A stretch of 64,000 bases of DNA from NCBI RefSeq assembly GCF_002729955.1, contig NZ_PBYA01000056.1, forward strand, positions 117,206-181,205. The letters are read 5' to 3'. This document shows, one piece after another, positions 62,827 to 64,000 of the stretch. The translations under genes were made by a program, and so were the position numbers. Position 1 is the stretch's first letter. Every line of letters begins with the position of its first letter. This DNA is from Salinisphaera sp. (GTDB taxonomy: Bacteria; Pseudomonadota; Gammaproteobacteria; Nevskiales; Salinisphaeraceae). The notes under the pieces are model-generated. The model was not told the origin of the DNA. It saw nothing but the letters and a program-made list of their open reading frames with translations, and did not search any database.

Positions 62827-63600
62827 ATGACGAGCAAGAACGAACCCTATTGGAACCTGCGCGGTCTGCTGATCAGCTATGGCATCGCCGCGTTGCTGGT
62901 GTTGTCCTATCTGTGGGCGCCGAGCCGAATGCTCTGGGACGGGCTCGATCGTCATATCGCGCTCGGGCTCAACTCCATGGTTCAGACGAGCTATACGGAA
63001 CAGATGTTCTGGGCCTTCGCGAACCTGCGCGTGTTCGATTACATCGCGGCCTTCATCCTGTTGGGCGTGCTCATCGCCTACGTGATGCGCGGCCAGAACG
63101 CATCGCGGGAAGTGCGTATCGCCCGATCGATTCTGGTTTGCGTGCTGTTGCTGGTACTGGTTGCGATCACCCGCGAATTTCTGTTCAAGGACGTCTCGCG
63201 CGACAGCCCCTCGCTGGTACTGGAACCGTTCACGATGCTTTCCGAGCACACGCCGCTGAACCCCAAGGATCACTCCACCCAGAGTTTCCCCGGCGATCAT
63301 GCGACCGTGGTGGCCACGTTCACTTTCCTGCTCTGGTTCTTCGCGGGGCGACGCTACGGGCTGGTGTCGGCGGTGTTCGCGACGTTTTTCGTGCTGCCGC
63401 GGCTGGTCAGCGGCGCGCACTGGTTCACCGATGCCATCATCGGCGGGGTGGTGACCGCGCTGGTGGTTGTGCCGCTGGTGGTCTATACGCCGGTACAGGA
63501 CATACTCACACGGGCCCTCGTGGCGGGCATTCATCGCCTCAAGGGCCGAACCGGCGCCGAATCGGATCATCCATCCCGGGCCTTGCGTCGGCACGATTGA
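62827..63600 (+). CDS. PAP2-family membrane phosphatase
   Basis: A 257-residue membrane protein of the PAP2 (type 2 phosphatidic acid phosphatase) family, with about six membrane segments. The phosphatase motifs are a KD region after ITREFLFKD, SFPGDHATVVA and SGAHWFTDAIIGG, matching the KxxxxxxRP / PSGH / SRxxxxxHxxxD plan in a variant form. Relatives dephosphorylate lipid A, undecaprenyl pyrophosphate or phosphatidylglycerol phosphate. A GAGGA site lies nine bases before ATG 62827. It follows the two-component pair by 78 bases with its own AT-rich control region. Confidence 0.9.
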   Translation: MTSKNEPYWNLRGLLISYGIAALLVLSYLWAPSRMLWDGLDRHIALGLNSMVQTSYTEQMFWAFANLRVFDYIAAFILLGVLIAYVMRGQNASREVRIARSILVCVLLLVLVAITREFLFKDVSRDSPSLVLEPFTMLSEHTPLNPKDHSTQSFPGDHATVVATFTFLLWFFAGRRYGLVSAVFATFFVLPRLVSGAHWFTDAIIGGVVTALVVVPLVVYTPVQDILTRALVAGIHRLKGRTGAESDHPSRALRRHD

Positions 63601-63656
63601 TTGTCGTGGCCGGTGGCCGCATCGTGCGTCTTTGACGTCACCAAAAAGGATGCGCC

Positions 63657-64000
63657 ATGAAAGTGCTGATGGTGCTCACCTCGCACGCCGCGCTCGGCGA
63701 TACGGGCAAGACCACCGGCTTCTGGCTGGAGGAATTCGCGGCACCTTATTATGTCTTTCGCGATGCCGGCGCCGAGGTCGTGCTGGCCTCACCGGCCGGG
63801 GGCGAGCCGCCGCTGGACCCGGCCAGCGACAGCGTACAGGCTCAAACCGCGGCCACCGAGCGTTTCAAAAGCGATGCCGACGCCCAGCGCGCGCTGGCGA
63901 GCACGCAGAAACTGGCCGAGGTGGCCGGCGAGCGCTTCGATGCGATCTTCTATCCCGGCGGGCACGGCCCGCTCTGGGATCTGGCCGAAGATCGGGATTC
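63657..64000 (+). CDS. DJ-1/PfpI-family protein (cut by window edge)
   Basis: The reading frame starts MKVLMVLTSHAALGDTGKTTG and runs off the end at 64000. The visible part has the class I glutamine amidotransferase-like fold pattern: GFWLEEFAAPYYVFRDAGAEVVLASPAGG and the FYPGGHGPLWDLAED loop. Such proteins act as chaperones or glyoxalases (Hsp31/YajL-like). An AAGGA site lies before the ATG. The catalytic cysteine lies beyond the window, so the sub-family cannot be set. Confidence 0.85.
   Translation, partial: MKVLMVLTSHAALGDTGKTTGFWLEEFAAPYYVFRDAGAEVVLASPAGGEPPLDPASDSVQAQTAATERFKSDADAQRALASTQKLAEVAGERFDAIFYPGGHGPLWDLAEDRD

Overview
This is a GC-rich stretch of bacterial chromosome carrying about 63 protein genes, one of them frameshifted. 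There is no rRNA, tRNA, prophage, insertion sequence or CRISPR array that I can see. The order argH - algZ - algR - hemC - hemD - hemX - hemY (44.3-52.2 kb) is the arrangement known from Pseudomonas and other Gammaproteobacteria. A lone ectoine hydroxylase (EctD), a BCCT osmolyte transporter and several small stress proteins point to a salt-adapted gammaproteobacterium. A Salinisphaera-like organism would fit, but that is inference from gene content.

Left third (0-14.8 kb): the end of a ketopantoate reductase gene; a type IV pilin-like protein one base ahead of a membrane GGDEF-EAL protein; a deacetylase-family enzyme with a GNAT acetyltransferase (possible polyamine acetylation and deacetylation); a tiny cysteine-rich DUF2256 protein; two alpha/beta hydrolases; a class II aldolase; a thiolase and glutaryl-CoA dehydrogenase operon; a glycine-zipper protein; an orphan OhrR-type regulator; a flavin monooxygenase and a Pmp3-like peptide.

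Middle (14.9-43.7 kb): an exported acetamidase-family protein; a BCCT transporter; an M23 peptidase; an APC permease broken by an extra GT; a Sel1/SH3 protein; two SDRs; SlyD; OsmC; an acidic lipoprotein; PurT; a CoA transferase, GST and membrane protein cluster; a divergent FixL/FixJ-like pair; a cluster of small stress genes around ectD; divergent speE and speA (polyamine synthesis); a large DUF748/AsmA-like protein with seven internal repeats; and a hydroxyisobutyrate-dehydrogenase-like enzyme.

Right third (43.7-64 kb): a DUF1269-like membrane protein; argH, the AlgZ/AlgR pair and the haem genes; an atypical SDR; a small lipoprotein; a translationally coupled three-gene RND efflux operon; and a locus in which a periplasmic four-EF-hand protein faces an OmpR-type two-component system followed by a PAP2 phosphatase. 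The phosphatase promoter carries TTAA direct repeats at 11-base spacing. The window ends inside a DJ-1/PfpI-family gene.

The best leads are the EF-hand/two-component/PAP2 locus, the two intergenic clusters of GCAGAT/GCAAAT-type repeats (43.2-43.6 and 53.1-53.2 kb), the GT-repeat frameshift in the permease, the seven-repeat DUF748 protein, and the split between polyamine synthesis and polyamine acetylation genes.
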